A stretch of 15,984 nt of DNA, taken from contig JAADGY010000059.1 of assembly GCA_013152165.1 (NCBI GenBank), positions 1 to 15,984 on the forward strand. Reading direction: 5' to 3'. Both the position numbers and the translations under genes were made by a program. The stretch is from a bacterium. GTDB lineage: Bacteria; Patescibacteriota; Microgenomatia; JAADGY01. The notes beneath the pieces were generated by a model. That model was not told the DNA's origin and did no database searches. It worked only from the letters and a program-made list of their open reading frames with translations. This document shows, in pieces, positions 12,976 through 15,984 of this stretch; the stretch's first letter is position 1; every line of letters begins with the position of its first letter.

Positions 12976-13842
12976 ATGACTCAACATGTACCGGTCCTAT
13001 TAAACGAGGTCATCAATTACCTTGATCCTCGACCAGGCCGCTGGTACATCGACGCTACCTTCGGGGGCGGCGGCTACAGCTTGGCTATTCTTCAACGAAA
13101 AGCCAACTTAATCGCTTTCGACCTCGATCAGCAAGCCATAACCCTCGGTAAGAAGCGCCTGGCTTCTGCCTGCCCTCCAGGCGCTTCTTACCATTTATTT
13201 CATTTAAACTACAAAAACATGGACCAAGCTCTTCATCAACTAAGCCTAAATACCGTCGACGGGGTGGTTTTTGACCTTGGCTTTTCCACTGACCAGCTTC
13301 ACGCCGGCCGCGGCTTTAGCTTCCAACACCCCGATGACCTGCTCGATCTTCGATATGACAAGTTTTCCGGCCGGCCGGCCTGGCAGCTCTTAAGTCAACT
13401 AACCCCGGCCGAAATCGCCGACGCCCTCATCCTTTACAGCCAACACCCTCAAGCCCAAGCCATCGCCCAAGAGATTCACCAAATCGCCGTTAAACGCCAG
13501 CTAACCATGCAAGACATCATCGACATCGCCAAAAAACATCCGGCCAAAAAAACCAAAACCCATCCAGCCACCACTATTCTTCAAGCCCTTCGTATCCTTG
13601 TTAACAAGGAGCTTGACAACCTTAAAACCGGCCTGCTCAAAGCAGTTAGCCATCTTAAGCCCGGCGGGCGGCTTGTTGTTGTCTCCTTCCATTCCGGCGA
13701 AGACAGAATCGTCAAAAACTTCCTCAAAACCAACCCCCATCTCAAAACCTTGACTAAAAAGGCCGTCACCCCCTCGCTTCAAGAAATTAAACACAATCCT
13801 AAAAGCCGATCAGCCAAACTTAGGGCCGCTGAAAAAATATGA
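12976..13842 (+). CDS. rsmH: 16S rRNA (cytosine-1402-N4)-methyltransferase RsmH
   Basis: A 288-aa protein. The start region HVPVLLNEVINYLDPRPG and the SAM-binding motif YIDATFGGGGYS (residues 24-35) are typical; the usual GGGGHS has Tyr34 instead of His. Further motifs are FDLGFSTDQLHAGRGFSF, HPATTILQALRILVNKEL, and VVSFHSGEDRIVK near residues 235-247, where Gly241 replaces the usual Leu of FHSLED. The tail NPKSRSAKLRAAEK is standard. RsmH methylates N4 of C1402 in the 16S decoding centre using SAM. The ATG at 12976 gives the family N terminus; an in-frame TTG at 12961 would overlap mraZ by 4 nt. A perfect 16-bp inverted repeat lies inside at 13147-13192. The gene follows mraZ as in most bacterial division clusters. 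Confidence 0.95.
   Translation: MTQHVPVLLNEVINYLDPRPGRWYIDATFGGGGYSLAILQRKANLIAFDLDQQAITLGKKRLASACPPGASYHLFHLNYKNMDQALHQLSLNTVDGVVFDLGFSTDQLHAGRGFSFQHPDDLLDLRYDKFSGRPAWQLLSQLTPAEIADALILYSQHPQAQAIAQEIHQIAVKRQLTMQDIIDIAKKHPAKKTKTHPATTILQALRILVNKELDNLKTGLLKAVSHLKPGGRLVVVSFHSGEDRIVKNFLKTNPHLKTLTKKAVTPSLQEIKHNPKSRSAKLRAAEKI
13147..13192. repeat. Intragenic perfect 16-bp inverted repeat in rsmH
   Basis: GGTAAGAAGCGCCTGG at 13147-13162 is exactly complementary to CCAGGCGCTTCTTACC at 13177-13192, with a 14-nt loop between. It encodes RsmH residues 58-73 (GKKRLASACPPGASYH), between the SAM-binding motif and the FDLGFS motif. A stem this long and exact is unexpected inside a coding sequence; it could be an inserted palindromic unit or an mRNA hairpin. 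Confidence 0.9.
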
Positions 13843-13878
13843 TACATAAAAATTAAAAAACCACCATCGCCTGCCCTC

Positions 13879-14190
13879 ATGATTAAAACAATAAAAATTC
13901 TAACCATCGTTCAAATCTGCCTGTTTCTAACCATCACTCTTGTCCGTTTCGGCTTAACCACCTTATCATCCCTTAACTACAAAGCTTTCGCCTTCTATCA
14001 AACATACAACCACAACTTAACTAGATCCAATCAATCCCTTCAACTTAAACTAAACAAACAAAAAAACCTGGTGTCTCTAACCGCCTGGGCCAGCCAGCGG
14101 GGATTTACCGAAATCAACTCAATCTCCTACCTAAACACCAGCCTCTCAATCGCCCAAAATACATCCCTTACGCCATCCAGGTTACAATAA
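13879..14190 (+). CDS. ftsL: FtsL-like small division membrane protein
   Basis: A 103-aa protein with one hydrophobic helix at about residues 7-28, after a short Lys-containing start, then a helical stretch of about residues 38-68 with Leu/Gln/Asn/Lys content suited to a coiled coil (YNHNLTRSNQSLQLKLNKQKNLVSLTAWASQRG). After it comes a short tail with a WASQRGFTEI segment resembling the A-x-x-x-G-(M/F) region that follows the coiled coil in FtsL/DivIC proteins. FtsL sequences are poorly conserved, so identification rests on size, topology and position between rsmH and ftsI, exactly where ftsL normally lies. It would help to recruit and activate the septal peptidoglycan synthase. There are 36 nt between rsmH and its ATG, and it ends 4 nt before the GTG of ftsI. 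Confidence 0.65.
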   Translation: MIKTIKILTIVQICLFLTITLVRFGLTTLSSLNYKAFAFYQTYNHNLTRSNQSLQLKLNKQKNLVSLTAWASQRGFTEINSISYLNTSLSIAQNTSLTPSRLQ

Positions 14191-14194
14191 AGCC

Positions 14195-15973
14195 GTGTTC
14201 TATCGACACAGACCTAAAATCATCTTTGTTCTTTTGGTTTTGCTTCTTTTAATCTTTTGGCTTCGTTTGGCCTACTGGCAGATTCTTCAGCAATCCTTCC
14301 TGACCGACTTGTTCAACCGCCAAAGCCAAAAGGTTAATCTTTTGCCCGTCCCCCGGGGCCAAATAATTACTCAAGACAGCTATGTCTTAGCCCAAAGCCA
14401 GCCTACATGGCTTATCGGCCTAAATCCTAAAAACTGCCCCCAACAAACCGGCGCCATCATAAAAACCTTCGTAGACTATAGCCAAAACTCCTTAACTCCG
14501 CTTTTTCGCTTAGCCTCCCAAAGCGCTTCATTATCTTCTCAACTTTTTAACCAGAAACTTATCAAACAAGCCTCCCAAAGCGCTTCTTGGCAAAACAAAG
14601 TTGCCAAACTGACAAGCAAAGCCTTAAACCCCAAAACTAAATGGATACAGCTTGGTCAAGTTGCCTCTGATTTTTTCCAACAGCTTGATCCATCTCAAAA
14701 AAAATGCCTGGCTAAAATACCTTCATTCAGCCGCATTTATCCCGATCCTTCTATGGACAGCTATTTTATTGGCTTCGTTGGCAAAGACAGCCAGGGAAAA
14801 GACATTGGTTACTTCGGCCTAGAAGGTTTCTATAACCAAGAATTAACCGGCACAGCCGGCAAACTTAAAGGCATATATGATGCCCTGGGCAACCCTCTGC
14901 CTCAAGAATTCTCCTTCATCAAACCGCCTTTGCCCGGCCGAGATCTCCACCTTAACATCAAATATAATCTCCAGCACATCGCCCACCAACTTATCAAACA
15001 AGGTGTCAAAAAATACCAAGCCCAACAAGGCACCATCATCGTCATCAACCCGCAAACCATGCAGGTTCTGGCCATTACATCTTATCCAACCTACCAATCC
15101 AGCTACTATCGCTGGTATAAGCCAACCGCCTTCTTAAACCCTGCCGTTGGCCGGCTTTACGAACCCGGCTCAACCTTTAAGGTCTTTATTATGGCCGCCG
15201 CCCTCCAGCTTAAAGCTGTCTCTCCCTCAACCATCTGCACTATCTGCTCCGGCCCGCTGGTCACCGCTGGCGGCACCATCAGAACCTGGAATAACAAGTA
15301 CCACCCCAACTCCAGTCTTGATGACATTATCATCAACTCTGACAATGTTGGCATGGCTTTCATCGCTTCCCAAATCGGCAAAAACAATCTCTATCAATTT
15401 CTAGTCAAAGCCGGCTTCGGCAAACGAACCGGCATAGACCTGCAAGAAGACCAGGTCATCCCCCTTAAACCCGTCTCTCAATGGTACCCCATCGACGTTC
15501 TCACCGCCGGCTTCGGCCAAGGCATATCCCTTACCCCCATCAAGCTAACCCAGTTGGTCGCCGCCATCGCCCGCGGGGGGCAGATGACCAACCCGCTCAT
15601 CGCCCAGTACTTAACCGATGGCAACCAAAACTTTCCGGTTAAGCACCAGCCTGACATGAAACTTTTTTCCGCTAAAACTGCCAAGCTAGTAACTCAAATG
15701 ATGGTGCGGGCCGTTAATGAGGGTTCAGCAAAATGGGTTAAACCAACCGATTTTGAAGTAGCCGGCAAAACCGGCACCGCCCAAGTAGCTGTGGAGGGCA
15801 AATACGACCCCCATAAAACCATCGCCTCTTTTGTTGGCTTCTGGCCCCCGGAAAAACCACAGTATTTAATCATGGTTAAACTTGATTTTCCCAAAACATC
15901 CCCCTGGGGATCAGAAACCGCCGCTCCTTTATTTTTTCAGCTGGCCAAAAAAATTCAACTCACCCAGCCCTGA
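14195..15973 (+). CDS. ftsI: Class B penicillin-binding protein (FtsI, septal transpeptidase)
   Basis: A 592-aa protein with a transmembrane helix at about residues 9-28, then the dimerisation domain starting with the Arg54-Gly55 of VPRGQIITQDSYVLAQS. The transpeptidase domain has all three catalytic motifs: Ser326-x-x-Lys329 in EPGSTFK, Ser382-Asp-Asn384 in INSDNVGMA, and Lys525-Thr-Gly527 in GKTGTAQVA. It crosslinks septal peptidoglycan outside the cytoplasmic membrane, together with an FtsW glycosyltransferase that is not in the window. It ends soon after the KTG motif and has no PASTA domains. The start is a GTG 4 nt after the FtsL-like stop; no Shine-Dalgarno is visible. An 18-bp direct repeat in the N-terminal domain duplicates the peptide ASQSAS. 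The TGA is at 15971-15973, so the gene is complete. Confidence 0.93.
   Translation: MFYRHRPKIIFVLLVLLLLIFWLRLAYWQILQQSFLTDLFNRQSQKVNLLPVPRGQIITQDSYVLAQSQPTWLIGLNPKNCPQQTGAIIKTFVDYSQNSLTPLFRLASQSASLSSQLFNQKLIKQASQSASWQNKVAKLTSKALNPKTKWIQLGQVASDFFQQLDPSQKKCLAKIPSFSRIYPDPSMDSYFIGFVGKDSQGKDIGYFGLEGFYNQELTGTAGKLKGIYDALGNPLPQEFSFIKPPLPGRDLHLNIKYNLQHIAHQLIKQGVKKYQAQQGTIIVINPQTMQVLAITSYPTYQSSYYRWYKPTAFLNPAVGRLYEPGSTFKVFIMAAALQLKAVSPSTICTICSGPLVTAGGTIRTWNNKYHPNSSLDDIIINSDNVGMAFIASQIGKNNLYQFLVKAGFGKRTGIDLQEDQVIPLKPVSQWYPIDVLTAGFGQGISLTPIKLTQLVAAIARGGQMTNPLIAQYLTDGNQNFPVKHQPDMKLFSAKTAKLVTQMMVRAVNEGSAKWVKPTDFEVAGKTGTAQVAVEGKYDPHKTIASFVGFWPPEKPQYLIMVKLDFPKTSPWGSETAAPLFFQLAKKIQLTQP
14512..14586 (+). repeat. 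18-bp direct repeat inside ftsI, offset 57 bp
   Basis: AGCCTCCCAAAGCGCTTC occurs at 14512-14529 and again at 14569-14586. The offset of 57 bp is 19 codons, so both copies encode ASQSAS in the same frame (residues 107-112 and 126-131) within the N-terminal dimerisation domain. The sequence between the copies is not itself repeated. Confidence 0.85.
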
Positions 15974-15984
15974 TAATAAAGACA

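Noticed and set aside
372..15894. Many open frames of 60-97 codons on the - strand opposite the main genes
   Set aside because: They lie wholly inside well-supported + strand genes, have biased composition mirroring them, and show no family motifs; they are shadow frames.
1..15984. Alternative genetic code (TGA as glycine) as in some candidate phyla
   Set aside because: Several genes end cleanly at TGA at family-typical lengths (mraZ, rsmH, ftsI, phosphopolysaccharide operon genes), and no conserved domain reads through TGA.
1..15984. tRNA, rRNA, riboswitch, insertion sequence or phage genes
   Set aside because: No cloverleaf, rRNA segment, transposase or integrase motif was seen by eye on either strand; a covariance-model scan was not possible here.

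Overview
The window looks like chromosomal DNA from a candidate phyla radiation (Patescibacteria) bacterium, most plausibly of the Microgenomates type. This is inference from gene content: a DUF4012 membrane protein beside a cell-surface polysaccharide cluster, compact genes overlapping at ATGA, few Shine-Dalgarno sites, and a small mraZ-rsmH-ftsL-ftsI division cluster. TGA, TAA and TAG behave as stops, so there is no sign of the UGA-to-glycine code of Gracilibacteria/Absconditabacteria. Every convincing gene is on the + strand. No tRNA, rRNA, CRISPR array, transposase or integrase was seen.

Region 1 (1 to about 8607) is a surface-polysaccharide operon entered part-way. In order: the 3' end of a hexapeptide-repeat acyltransferase, a small unrecognised membrane protein, an O-antigen ligase/polymerase-like protein with a large low-complexity insert, a GT4 glycosyltransferase, a GT2 (rhamnosyltransferase-like) glycosyltransferase, two more GT4 enzymes, a mannose-1-phosphate guanylyltransferase (GDP-mannose supply) and a membrane phosphoglycosyltransferase that would load the first sugar phosphate onto undecaprenyl phosphate. 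From the small membrane protein to the guanylyltransferase, six consecutive junctions are 4-nt ATGA overlaps; the next junction overlaps by 17 nt. No flippase, ABC exporter or phosphomannomutase lies in the window.

Region 2 (8644-12020) continues the same direction with a 637-aa DUF4012 protein, recO (14-nt overlap) and a membrane-anchored, beta-rich secreted protein of unknown function (11-nt overlap).

Region 3 (12021-12535) is a 515-bp gene-free boundary rich in structure: a C-rich hexamer repeat that is a G-quadruplex motif on the - strand, a hairpin followed by a T-rich tract (probable terminator), a 57-bp near-continuous palindrome, a perfect 28-bp palindrome, a GC-rich set of nested palindromes, and finally a TTGACT/TTAAAT promoter overlapped by five ATGG boxes in exact 10-bp phase, which fits an MraZ autoregulatory operator.

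Region 4 (12536-15973) is the start of the division and cell wall cluster: mraZ, rsmH, an FtsL-like small membrane protein and a class B penicillin-binding protein (FtsI). rsmH carries a perfect 16-bp inverted repeat inside its coding sequence.

The most interesting items are the phased MraZ boxes, the palindrome-rich boundary, the intragenic rsmH hairpin, and the DUF4012 protein placed directly after the polysaccharide-initiating enzyme.
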